DNA of 45,294 bases from Massilimicrobiota sp. An134 (GTDB lineage: Bacteria; Bacillota_I; Bacilli_A; Erysipelotrichales; Coprobacillaceae), in contig NZ_NFLH01000020.1 in the NCBI RefSeq assembly GCF_002160815.1, forward strand, positions 1-45,294. The letters run 5' to 3'. Made by a program: the position numbers and the translations under genes. Positions within the stretch are counted from its first letter, which is position 1. Each line of letters begins with the position of its first letter. Positions 1 to 8,212 of the stretch are shown here, in pieces. The notes beneath the pieces were generated by a model. The model worked only from the letters and a program-made list of their open reading frames with translations, was not told the DNA's origin and did not search any database.

Positions 1-12
1 TTTATCAGTCAT
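1..12 (-). CDS. start of an unidentified gene running off the left edge
   Basis: Only four codons are visible (Met-Thr-Asp-Lys, reading leftwards from base 12). The start is supported by a GAGGTG ribosome site at 23-28 on the minus strand, 8 to 10 bases upstream of the ATG. Nothing can be said about function. It could be chance, but the site and its spacing match the real genes around it. Confidence 0.4.
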
Positions 13-334
13 AATATCTTCACCTCGATATAAGTATAGCACTGATGAAAATATCATGTTTTATTTTAAAGGGCTTTAACACCGTTTTTATGGAGTTAAA
101 ATCAATTACCAACATTTAATTGAAGTTAGATTTAAACACAAAAAAAGCTTTCTAGATATAAATTACAATTTCTTTATTTCAATCTATTTGTCTTACATAT
201 ATCCTATTTCTCGCTAAAATATTTTCCAATCTTAAACATAAAGATTTTATCTTTATACCCATTCCCACCGTTCTTCTATATTTAGATTCCAATACAACAT
301 TCCTTCATCCTTCACAGATAATTTAAAAATTAAT
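13..334. other. intergenic region without a recognised gene
   Basis: This AT-rich stretch of about 320 bases lies between the leftmost gene start and the terminator of the ABC exporter operon. I see no open frame with a ribosome site and no tRNA- or riboswitch-like fold. A TATACT-like element on the minus strand near 33-38 could be the -10 box of the leftmost gene, but no convincing -35 accompanies it. Confidence 0.5.
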
Positions 335-363
335 ATAAAAAACTTACTCAAAACGAGTAAGTT
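335..363 (-). terminator. intrinsic terminator of the left ABC exporter operon
   Basis: A perfect 9-bp stem (341-349 with 355-363, arms AACTTACTC/GAGTAAGTT) with a 5-base loop is followed on the minus strand by a run of T. It overlaps the stop codon of the upstream exporter gene. Confidence 0.85.
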
Positions 364-2185
364 ATTCATGACTAGATTCAAATTGTGACTGATAAAGATC
401 AGCATAGAAGCCACCTTTTTCCAATAATGACTCATGATTTCCTAATTCAACAATATCTCCATCTTTCATCACAATAATAGTATTGGCATCTTTGATTGTA
501 GAAAGTCTATGTGCAATAATAAAACATGTTCTTCCTTCCATTAATTTGTCCATACCACGCTGAATTAAAACTTCAGTTCTGGTATCAACAGATGATGTTG
601 CTTCATCTAATATTAATATCTTAGGATTAGCAAGGAAAGCTCTCGCAATCGTTAATAACTGTTTTTGACCTTGAGATATATTACTAGATTCTTCATTAAT
701 GATGGTATCATATCCATCTTCCAATGTATTAATAAAATGATCAGCATACGCCAAACGACAAGCTTCATACATTTCTTCATCTGTAGCATCCAATTTTCCA
801 TATTTTAAATTTTCACGGATTGTTCCACCAAATAGCCATGTATCCTGCAAGACCATTCCAAATAGACTTCTTAAATCACTTCTAGCAAAATGAGTAATAT
901 CTTCACCGTCAACTAAAATATGTCCACCATTCAATTCATAGAAACGCATCAACAATTTCACAATGGTTGTTTTTCCTGCACCCGTTGGCCCAACAATAGC
1001 CACACTTTGTCCAGCATGAACATGCATAGAGAAATCATGGATAATGGTTTTTTCTGGTGTATAACCAAATTGAACATGATTGAAAGTAACACTTCCCTGC
1101 ATATGGTTAACTTGTTCGCTTGTGACTAAAGCGTGTTCTTCTTCCATTTCTGTTTCATCTAAAAATTCAAAAACACGTTCAGCAGCAGCGGCTGTAGATT
1201 GTAATTGATTCATGATTTGAGCCAATTGTGTAATAGGCTGATTAAATTGACGCACATACTGAATAAAAGCCTGAATATCTCCAATAGAGATCATATTTCC
1301 TGTTGCTAAAAATCCACCTAATAAGCAGACACCAACATATCCAATATTTCCAACAAATGTTGTCAGTGGCTGTAATAAACCTGAAAAGAATTGTGACTTC
1401 CAAGCTGAATTATATAAATCATCATTATATTCTTCAAATCTGGCAACAGAATCCTCTTCACCATTAAAGGCTTTGACAACCTGATGAGCACCATACATTT
1501 CTTCAATATGACCATTGACATTTCCTAAACTTGTCTGTTGAGAAATAAAGTATTTTTGTGTTCTTTTCATGATTTTTGACATGAAAAACATAGAAACAGG
1601 TAACACACATAATGCTAATAATGTCATTGGAATACTGATTGTCAGCATCATGATAAAAATTCCAATAACCGTTACTGAAGATGTCACGATTTGCGTTAAA
1701 CTCTGATTCAATGATTGAGCAATCAAATCGACATCATTTGTTACACGTGATAATGTATCGCCACTCGAATGTGTATCAAAATAACTGAGTGGCAAACGAT
1801 CCATTTTTTCAGAAATTTCTTTTCTAAAATCATAAGCAACTTTTTGCGAAATACCAGAAGTTAAAAATCCTTGTATATAATTAAGAAGTGCACTTAATAA
1901 ATAAATACAAACCAGGAAAAAGAGAATCTGGAAAATAGCATCAAAATCAATACCACCAGTATGTGTGACTTTCGCCATAATTCCTTCGCTCAATTTATCT
2001 GTGGCTTGAGCTAAAACTTTTGGTCCAAAGATTAAAAAAACAGTTGAACCCGCAGCAAATATAAAAATAAATATAAATTTCACATAATAAGGTCGTAAAT
2101 GAGCAAACAATTTTTTAATTGTTCCCTTAAAGTCCTTAGCTTTTTCATTAGACATCTGTCTACCACCCATATGTCCTCTAGGCAT
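362..2185 (-). CDS. heterodimeric ABC exporter, subunit with canonical ATPase residues
   Basis: This 607-residue protein is a half-transporter of the type IV exporter fold. An N-terminal six-helix membrane domain (about residues 35-340) is followed by a nucleotide-binding domain with Walker A GPTGAGKTT, Q-loop VLQD, Walker B ILILDEA with the catalytic Glu, and H-loop IAHR. The signature is SQGQ rather than SGGQ, as is usual for the canonical-Glu partner in LmrCD/BmrCD/TM287-288-type heterodimers. The ATG overlaps the end of the partner gene by 8 bases and has GGAGG 9 bases upstream, so the two are translationally coupled. Drug or peptide export is likely from the family and the MarR gene upstream. 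The substrate cannot be told. Confidence 0.9.
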   Translation of the reverse strand: MPRGHMGGRQMSNEKAKDFKGTIKKLFAHLRPYYVKFIFIFIFAAGSTVFLIFGPKVLAQATDKLSEGIMAKVTHTGGIDFDAIFQILFFLVCIYLLSALLNYIQGFLTSGISQKVAYDFRKEISEKMDRLPLSYFDTHSSGDTLSRVTNDVDLIAQSLNQSLTQIVTSSVTVIGIFIMMLTISIPMTLLALCVLPVSMFFMSKIMKRTQKYFISQQTSLGNVNGHIEEMYGAHQVVKAFNGEEDSVARFEEYNDDLYNSAWKSQFFSGLLQPLTTFVGNIGYVGVCLLGGFLATGNMISIGDIQAFIQYVRQFNQPITQLAQIMNQLQSTAAAAERVFEFLDETEMEEEHALVTSEQVNHMQGSVTFNHVQFGYTPEKTIIHDFSMHVHAGQSVAIVGPTGAGKTTIVKLLMRFYELNGGHILVDGEDITHFARSDLRSLFGMVLQDTWLFGGTIRENLKYGKLDATDEEMYEACRLAYADHFINTLEDGYDTIINEESSNISQGQKQLLTIARAFLANPKILILDEATSSVDTRTEVLIQRGMDKLMEGRTCFIIAHRLSTIKDANTIIVMKDGDIVELGNHESLLEKGGFYADLYQSQFESSHE

Positions 2186-4400
2186 TGGCTAATTCCTCCT
2201 TTGAAAGTTGTGAATAAGCAATTTCCTGATAAACCTGACAATTCTTCATCAATTCATCATGAGTTCCTTTTCCAACAATTTTTCCATCATCTAAAACAAT
2301 AATCTGATCTGCATCCATGATAGAAGCGATTCTTTGTCCAACGATCAAAACAGTATTTTGATTTTTTTCCATCAATTGACTTAATTCTTTTCTTAAAATA
2401 GCATCTGTTTTAAAATCCAATGCTGAAAAACTATCATCAAAAATAAGAATTTCTGGATTTTTTGCTAAAGCTCTGGCGATAGCTAAACGTTGTTTTTGTC
2501 CTCCAGACACATTTGTTCCACCTTGTGAAATAGCTTCATCTAAACCATGTGGTTTTGCATCAACAAATTCTTTTGCCTGAGCCACACGAATGACTTCATT
2601 TAATTCTTCATCAGTAGCCTCATGAGCGCCATATTTTAAATTGGAACGAATCGTTCCTGAAAATAAGACTCCTTTTTGAGGAACAACACCAATACGTTCT
2701 CTTAAATCATGTTGATTCACATCTTTGACATTGACACCATCAACAATAACCTCACCTGCAGTGACATCATAAAAACGAGGAATCAAATTGATTAATGTAC
2801 TCTTTCCTGAACCCGTTGAACCAATAAAAGCCGTTGTCTGTCCAGGTTTAGCTGTAAAGCTAATATGACTCAAAACAGCTTCATGAGCTCCAGGGTATTG
2901 AAATGAAACATCCTTAAATTCAACAACACCTTTTTGTTGTGAATCAAATTCAACAGGTTGTTTTGGATCTTGAATTGTTAATTCTGTTGATAAGACTTCA
3001 TAAACACGATCAGCAGCCACACTGGCACGAGGAATCATAATGAAAATCATCGCAATAAATAAGAATGACATAATAATTTGCATTGCATATTGAATAAAGG
3101 CCATCATTTCTCCAATCGCAATATTTCCTAAATCTAATTGTTGAGAACCAACCCAAACAACCAAAACAGTCGCAAAATTCATGATAAACATCATGATTGG
3201 CATTAATGTTGCCATAGCGCGGTTAACAAATAAGTTAACAGTTGTTAAATCATCATTAGCTTTATCAAAACGTTCTTCACTGTGCTTTTCATTTCCAAAA
3301 GCTCTAATAACCAAAACTCCAGTTAAATTTTCACGCATTGTTAAATTCAATCTATCAATCAAAGACTGAATGACCTTAAACTTAGGTAAAACAACTTTCA
3401 TCAAAACCATAATGACAAGTGTAATGACAATGAGAATCATTAAAATAATCCATGTCATTGATGATGAATGCGTAAAGGCTTTGATTAATGCACCAATTCC
3501 CATCATAGGTGCAAACAATACAATTCTCAGTAACATAATCATTAACATCTGAACTTGCGTAATATCATTAGTTGTACGTGTAATTAATGAAGCTGTTGAA
3601 AATTTATTAAACTCGCTATTTGAAAAACTTTCAACTTTCTTAAAAACTGCTCGTCTTAAATCTCTCGCAAACCCAGCCCCTACTCTTGAAGATAAAAAGG
3701 CTGAAGCCATAGCTGCTAAAGAGCCTAATAAAGCAATGCCTAACATCTTTAACCCAGCTACAAATATATATTGTGTCTGTATCTGGTCAACATCTGCTCC
3801 TAAAGCCATATATTCATTTTTGACACCATTACCTGCAGCGACAAGCATTGTTGATTCACCCATTGTCTCAATTTGGGCATCAATTTTCTCTGTCATCTGA
3901 TGACGTGTCTGTTCATCCATCATTTCAAAAACCTGATAAATATCCATCCCCTCAGGAATATTTTGAAATTGTTGCTGATATTCCTTTGAATTGGGATCCA
4001 TTGAATCAATGGCAGAAACCATTAACATAGGTTTTATTAATGCACTTTCTAATTCTTCTGTTTCTTTTTGAGAAAGATCATGAAGTACATAGGCATCCTT
4101 TATTTTTGGAAATTTATCTTTTATATCTTGTGATAAATTGTCGTAAGAAGTCAAAGTATAGCTTGATTCAATCGTTTCTTTTTGCTTGTCATCAGCAAAA
4201 ATCAAGAGATGTTCAAAAGTATCCTGACTATAAACATCACCTATTGATGTATCAAATCCACCAGCTTGTATCCCATTTGTTACAATATCACTCATATAAT
4301 CTGGTAAGGCCAATTCTGATTGAGATTGAATAAAAACAAATCCAATACACAAAATGATTGGTAACCAAAACTTATATGCAAATTTTCGTAACTTAATCAC
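2178..4400 (-). CDS. heterodimeric ABC exporter, degenerate subunit with large extracytoplasmic insert
   Basis: This 740-residue exporter half is the partner of the following gene. The nucleotide-binding domain has Walker A GSTGSGKST and signature VSGGQ. Walker B ends in DD (ILIFDDS) instead of DE, and the H-loop His is Gln (IVGQR). This is the pattern of the non-hydrolysing site of heterodimeric exporters. Between the first helix (about 10-29) and the second (about 210-237) sits a polar segment of roughly 160 residues (about 45-205) that should lie outside the membrane. The paralogue at 9981-11717 lacks it. The start is a GTG overlapping the MarR stop (GTGA), with GGAGG upstream. Operon order is marR, this gene, canonical subunit. 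Confidence 0.9.
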   Translation of the reverse strand: MIKLRKFAYKFWLPIILCIGFVFIQSQSELALPDYMSDIVTNGIQAGGFDTSIGDVYSQDTFEHLLIFADDKQKETIESSYTLTSYDNLSQDIKDKFPKIKDAYVLHDLSQKETEELESALIKPMLMVSAIDSMDPNSKEYQQQFQNIPEGMDIYQVFEMMDEQTRHQMTEKIDAQIETMGESTMLVAAGNGVKNEYMALGADVDQIQTQYIFVAGLKMLGIALLGSLAAMASAFLSSRVGAGFARDLRRAVFKKVESFSNSEFNKFSTASLITRTTNDITQVQMLMIMLLRIVLFAPMMGIGALIKAFTHSSSMTWIILMILIVITLVIMVLMKVVLPKFKVIQSLIDRLNLTMRENLTGVLVIRAFGNEKHSEERFDKANDDLTTVNLFVNRAMATLMPIMMFIMNFATVLVVWVGSQQLDLGNIAIGEMMAFIQYAMQIIMSFLFIAMIFIMIPRASVAADRVYEVLSTELTIQDPKQPVEFDSQQKGVVEFKDVSFQYPGAHEAVLSHISFTAKPGQTTAFIGSTGSGKSTLINLIPRFYDVTAGEVIVDGVNVKDVNQHDLRERIGVVPQKGVLFSGTIRSNLKYGAHEATDEELNEVIRVAQAKEFVDAKPHGLDEAISQGGTNVSGGQKQRLAIARALAKNPEILIFDDSFSALDFKTDAILRKELSQLMEKNQNTVLIVGQRIASIMDADQIIVLDDGKIVGKGTHDELMKNCQVYQEIAYSQLSKEELANA

Positions 4401-4825
4401 TTGATTTCCTCCTTTAAATTCCTTTTTATTTTTTTGACAACATTCAAAACAGCCATATAATCTTCATCTGTCATCCCTTTACAGACAATCTGATGAACAT
4501 GATGAAAATCTTTCTTCATCTCGTCAATGACTGCTTCTCCTTGAGAAGATAAAACAATATAATAATATCTTTTATCATCTTCATTCAGCTTTCTTTCAAT
4601 AAGCCCCATATCCACCAATCTTTTGATCCTTACTGAAAGCGTAGCTTCAGTAATACGAAGTTTCTGTGCAATCTCTTTTTGATTCATCTGTTGATGAGCA
4701 ATCAAAAAAATCAATTTTGCCTGTTCCACTGTTAAATGATGACATTTTTGAGAGGTTAACTTTTGAATCATTTTATGAATCTCTCGCATCTCCTCCATCA
4801 TTTCACTAAAACAATCATATTCCAT
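4397..4825 (-). CDS. MarR-family transcriptional regulator of the exporter operon
   Basis: This 142-residue winged-helix protein has a helix-turn-helix around residues 55-80 (the run MNQKEIAQKLRITEATLSVR) and a wing with basic residues (RLVDMGLIERKLNEDDKRYYY). MarR dimers usually repress their own operon and an adjacent efflux system until a ligand binds. I chose the ATG at 4825 because AGGAGG lies 6 bases upstream. A longer frame to 4885 would run through the promoter. It overlaps the next gene by 4 bases, so it is co-transcribed and coupled with the exporter pair. The operator in its promoter implies autoregulation. Confidence 0.9.
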   Translation of the reverse strand: MEYDCFSEMMEEMREIHKMIQKLTSQKCHHLTVEQAKLIFLIAHQQMNQKEIAQKLRITEATLSVRIKRLVDMGLIERKLNEDDKRYYYIVLSSQGEAVIDEMKKDFHHVHQIVCKGMTDEDYMAVLNVVKKIKRNLKEEIK

Positions 4826-4839
4826 CAAATCCCTCCTAT

Positions 4840-4879
4840 TACTTAGCGTACTCATCATTATACTTAGTATACTAAGTAT
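4840..4879. promoter_or_regulatory. MarR operator: perfect 20-bp palindrome plus a second half-matching site
   Basis: A perfect palindrome of TACTTAGTAT and its complement fills 4860-4879 and overlaps the promoter spacer and the first bases of the -10. A second copy of the left arm, TACTTAG, begins at 4840, exactly 21 bp (two helix turns) away, and continues as an imperfect palindrome (TACTTAGCGTACT). Two MarR dimers could bind on the same face of the DNA. Confidence 0.8.
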
Positions 4880-4885
4880 TGTCAA
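4857..4885 (-). promoter_or_regulatory. near-consensus sigma-A promoter of the marR-exporter operon
   Basis: On the minus strand TTGACA (4885-4880) is separated by exactly 17 bases from TATAAT (4862-4857). The 17-base spacer is occupied by the palindromic operator. The -35 box directly abuts the T-run of the proA terminator. Confidence 0.88.
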
Positions 4886-4912
4886 TAAAAAAGCGAATCA
4901 TCATGATTCACT
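4886..4912 (-). terminator. intrinsic terminator downstream of proA
   Basis: A hairpin of about 10 bp (4892-4901 with 4903-4912, one G-T pair) is followed on the minus strand by CTTTTTT. It ends the proBA operon immediately before the marR promoter. Confidence 0.75.
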
Positions 4913-4914
4913 CT

Positions 4915-6156
4915 TTATTCTCTCACTTGTCCCTGACCATAGATTTTATATTGATATGATGTCATTTCTAACAAACCTAATGGTCCTCTGGCATGTAGTT
5001 TTTGCGTGCTGATACCAAGTTCCGCACCAAAACCAAATTGTCCTCCATCACTAAAACGTGTCGAAGCATTATGATAAACACATGCTGAATCTATACTATT
5101 TAAAAACATATGGGCAGTATCCTGATTTTCAGTAATAATAGCTTCAGAATGTTTAGTAGAATACTGATAAATATGTTCAATAGCCTCTTGTAAACTATCC
5201 ACAATTTTAACAGCCACAATATAATCGTCATATTCTGTCGCATAGTCTGTTAATGTAGCTAACTGACATGGAATGATCTTTTGAACTTTACTATCCCCAC
5301 GTATGTCAACACGTTCATGAAAAGCCTCATACAATAATGGTAAATACGTATCCGCTATATCCTGATGCACGAGAATGGTTTCAATGGCATTGCAGACAGA
5401 TGGTCTTTGAATCTTTGCATTGACGGTGATATCTATGGCCTTTTTCAGATCTGCTTCTTTATCAATATACAAATGACAATTTCCAGCACCTGTTTCAATA
5501 ACAGGAACAGTTGCATTTTGCACAACATGCTGAATTAAGCCAGCTCCTCCTCGTGGCACGACAACATCCACATAACCATAAGCATGAATCAATTCATCAA
5601 CCATTTCTCTTCCACCATAGTCAATCAATTGCACACAATCAACAGGTAATGTCTCTTTGATGGCTTCTCGCATAAGCTTTGTTAAAATGCGATTAGAATG
5701 CATAGCCTCTTTACCACCTTTTAATACACAGACATTTCCTGATTTGATACATAGACAGGCTATATCAACTGTTACATTTGGTCGAGATTCATAAATGATT
5801 CCAAAAATCCCAATAGGAACACGCACTTGTTTAATAAGCAATCCATTAGGTCTTTTGATCTCTCTAATTATATCACCAACTGGATCATCTAAACTTACTA
5901 ATTTCAAAACATCATCTGCCATTGCAACAATTCTATCTTCATTCAGCAACAAACGATCAACCATCGCATCTGACATTCCTGATGCTTTTGCATGTTCTAT
6001 ATCTTTTTGATTTTCATTGATAATCTCTAAGACATGGTCTTTTAAAGCTTGAGCAATCTTTATTAAAGCCTGATTTTTAGATTGCGTATTCATTGTCATC
6101 ATGTGACGGCTGGCTTGTTTTGCCTGTGTCAATTGTTTGAAAAGTTGTTCATTCAT
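4915..6156 (-). CDS. proA: glutamate-5-semialdehyde dehydrogenase (gamma-glutamyl phosphate reductase)
   Basis: This is the second step of proline biosynthesis: NADPH-dependent reduction of gamma-glutamyl phosphate to glutamate semialdehyde. The 413 residues match the usual length. Seen are the aldehyde-dehydrogenase-like fold segments (IFGIIYESRPNVTVD, CVLKGGKEA), the catalytic Cys in QRPSVCNAIETIL, and the C-terminal FGFGAELGISTQKLHARGP typical of ProA. The ATG at 6156 is favoured over an upstream GTG (6165) because the GTG lies inside the AGGAGG ribosome site. It overlaps the proB stop by 8 bases, so the pair is coupled. Confidence 0.96.
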   Translation of the reverse strand: MNEQLFKQLTQAKQASRHMMTMNTQSKNQALIKIAQALKDHVLEIINENQKDIEHAKASGMSDAMVDRLLLNEDRIVAMADDVLKLVSLDDPVGDIIREIKRPNGLLIKQVRVPIGIFGIIYESRPNVTVDIACLCIKSGNVCVLKGGKEAMHSNRILTKLMREAIKETLPVDCVQLIDYGGREMVDELIHAYGYVDVVVPRGGAGLIQHVVQNATVPVIETGAGNCHLYIDKEADLKKAIDITVNAKIQRPSVCNAIETILVHQDIADTYLPLLYEAFHERVDIRGDSKVQKIIPCQLATLTDYATEYDDYIVAVKIVDSLQEAIEHIYQYSTKHSEAIITENQDTAHMFLNSIDSACVYHNASTRFSDGGQFGFGAELGISTQKLHARGPLGLLEMTSYQYKIYGQGQVRE

Positions 6157-7282
6157 GAGATTCACCTCCTAATATAACCATATTATCAGCATGAATCACT
6201 TCATCATAATCATAACTTTCCAATATATTTTTAATATCCTGACTATGATGTCCTTTGATTAATGCGATTTCAAAACTTGTATACTGTACAATCCCTTTTG
6301 CAATTCTTTGTCCTTGTTGATTCATAACATCCACAACCTGTCCCGCTAAAAACTGTCCATGAACATCACTAATGCCTGAAGGCAATAAACTTTTATGATG
6401 TCTTAAAGCTTGACACGCCCCATCATCAACAATAATTTCACCTTTAGATTGTGTTCGATAAGTTAACCAATGAGCTTTCGCATTAAGATGTTTACCCGTT
6501 TTCCCATTAAACCATGTACCTTCTTCACACTCATCAAAAATATGCAACAAACTCTCTTTCTTTTGACCATTTACAATCACCATATGCTTACCATAATCAT
6601 TCACAATTTTCGCTGCTTTAATTTTTGTAGCCATACCACCTGTCCCTAATTTTGAAGTTGAACCGGAAGCCATGTTTTCAATCTTTTCATCAATCTGTTC
6701 AACATATTTTAAAAGCTGAGCCTGTGGATTATGATGAGGATTATCCGTATATAAACCATCTATATCACTAACCAAAATCAATAAATCGGCATCTATCACA
6801 GGTACTAACAATGCAGATAAAGTATCATTATCTCCTACTTTAATTTCATCTACTGCCAAAGCATCATTTTCATTCACAATCGGTATAACCCCATAATCAA
6901 TTAAAGCATTCATTGTATGTGAAAGATTTAAAAGACGTTGACGATGATCAAAATCATCATGGTTCACTAAAACCTGTGCACATTTTAAGTGAAACAGTTG
7001 AAATATTTCTTCATAAATCTGCATCAGCTGTGCCTGTCCAATAGCCGCTAAAGCCTGTTTTTGTGGTAACGTTTCAGGTTTTTTCTCTAATTTCATAGCC
7101 CCCATTCCAGCACTGATGGCACCTGAAGAAACGACCACAACTGTCATTCCCTGTTCAATTAATTGCGCTATTTGCATCACTAAATACAAAATCTTTTGTT
7201 GATCTATATAACCATTGGCATGACACAATGATGATGAACCAATCTTAATAATGACTTTTTTGATATTTTTAATCTCTCTCAT
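6149..7282 (-). CDS. proB: glutamate 5-kinase with C-terminal PUA domain
   Basis: This is the first and feedback-controlled step of proline synthesis, phosphorylating glutamate for ProA. The amino-acid-kinase fold starts with VIIKIGSSSL. It has the VVVSSGAISAGM loop, IPIVNENDA, VGDNDTLSA and the GTGGMATKIKAA motif, followed by a PUA domain in the last 100 residues (about 377 in all). The ATG at 7282 has GAGGA 9 bases upstream. The ATG at 7291 would place the ribosome site only about 2 bases away. Either start lies inside the end of the membrane protein gene, so translation is likely coupled. Confidence 0.95.
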   Translation of the reverse strand: MREIKNIKKVIIKIGSSSLCHANGYIDQQKILYLVMQIAQLIEQGMTVVVVSSGAISAGMGAMKLEKKPETLPQKQALAAIGQAQLMQIYEEIFQLFHLKCAQVLVNHDDFDHRQRLLNLSHTMNALIDYGVIPIVNENDALAVDEIKVGDNDTLSALLVPVIDADLLILVSDIDGLYTDNPHHNPQAQLLKYVEQIDEKIENMASGSTSKLGTGGMATKIKAAKIVNDYGKHMVIVNGQKKESLLHIFDECEEGTWFNGKTGKHLNAKAHWLTYRTQSKGEIIVDDGACQALRHHKSLLPSGISDVHGQFLAGQVVDVMNQQGQRIAKGIVQYTSFEIALIKGHHSQDIKNILESYDYDEVIHADNMVILGGESHE

Positions 7283-8099
7283 GATACTCATTCCTCATTT
7301 CCTTATAAAATAAGTATTTTGCGATTTCAAATCTTCCTTTAAAAACTTCAATATATAAAAATAAAGATGTCACAATACAAAACAACATCAAAATATCATT
7401 TAAATGTCCAATCCATAAAACAATACAACCAGTTATAACCCAATAACAGGCATGACGTAAAATATATAATATATACAGATGAGCAAATTGAAAAATTCTT
7501 GTTTTCATCAATTGAATTGAATAGCTCATACATTCGCTCCATGAAAGTTCTTCTAATTCCATCATATAAGGAACAGGCATAAATAATGCTGTTAAAAAAA
7601 GATAAACGGCAATACAGATCAGAATATTACCAACTAGAAATATATTTTGTAAAATCAATGCTATATATTCAAATTGAGGTACAAAATATTCTGTTTGTAT
7701 TAATGTATTCCCCAATGACGAAAACCATTCAATAGAAAATTCTGGTATCAATTCATGAATTGCCAAAAAAGATGGTAAAAAGCATATAAGCGTACACAAA
7801 ACAATAATAGCTTTACGCATTAAATATGCAGGAGCTACTTTGGGAAAACAGAAAATACCATTCAATGAATCATGATAATCAAGAACCGGCTTTTCTTCAT
7901 CAACCAGTTTCATTGCACATTTCACATAACCATGACTTATTGGACATAAAAACAGTGATACAAAAAAAGAGAAAATACCACTTCTTAAATATTGTGCTAA
8001 AATTCCAACATATCCAACATAGAAAAATTCAGGAATAACCTGTTTTTTATATTTTTGATATAACTGATTAGATTGTTGTTTAATGACATGAATATCCAT
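7269..8099 (-). CDS. polytopic membrane protein of unknown function, proBA operon
   Basis: This 276-residue protein has about six hydrophobic segments (near 40-55, 95-115, 140-175, 205-225, 230-250). The general layout resembles DUF975-type integral membrane proteins, but I cannot assign a family firmly. The start has AGGAG 9 bases upstream and follows a clear promoter at 8123-8151. The 3' end overlaps the start of proB by 14 bases, so it is the first gene of the proline operon. That position could point to a membrane role linked to osmoadaptation, which is inference only. Confidence 0.7.
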   Translation of the reverse strand: MDIHVIKQQSNQLYQKYKKQVIPEFFYVGYVGILAQYLRSGIFSFFVSLFLCPISHGYVKCAMKLVDEEKPVLDYHDSLNGIFCFPKVAPAYLMRKAIIVLCTLICFLPSFLAIHELIPEFSIEWFSSLGNTLIQTEYFVPQFEYIALILQNIFLVGNILICIAVYLFLTALFMPVPYMMELEELSWSECMSYSIQLMKTRIFQFAHLYILYILRHACYWVITGCIVLWIGHLNDILMLFCIVTSLFLYIEVFKGRFEIAKYLFYKEMRNEYHERD

Positions 8100-8122
8100 A
8101 AATCTATCTCCTTGTTGAAAAC

Positions 8123-8151
8123 ATTATACACAACTTCCTATCATTTGTAAA
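8123..8151 (-). promoter_or_regulatory. promoter of the membrane protein-proB-proA operon
   Basis: TTTACA (8151-8146) and TATAAT (8128-8123) are spaced by 17 bases on the minus strand, about 24 bases upstream of the first start codon. Confidence 0.8.
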
Positions 8152-8182
8152 AGAAGTTCATGAAAAATTATTTTTCTTCACA

Positions 8183-8212
8183 AAAAAAAGGCAGTTGAAT
8201 ACAACTACCTTA
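8183..8212 (-). terminator. intrinsic terminator of the right ABC exporter operon
   Basis: The stem AAGGTAGTTG/CAACTGCCTT (one mismatch), read on the minus strand, is followed by eight T. It overlaps the stop codon of the upstream exporter subunit. Confidence 0.8.

Noticed and set aside
253-435. 60-codon minus-strand frame at the left
   Set aside because: It has no ribosome site and runs through the terminator into the exporter gene in another frame.
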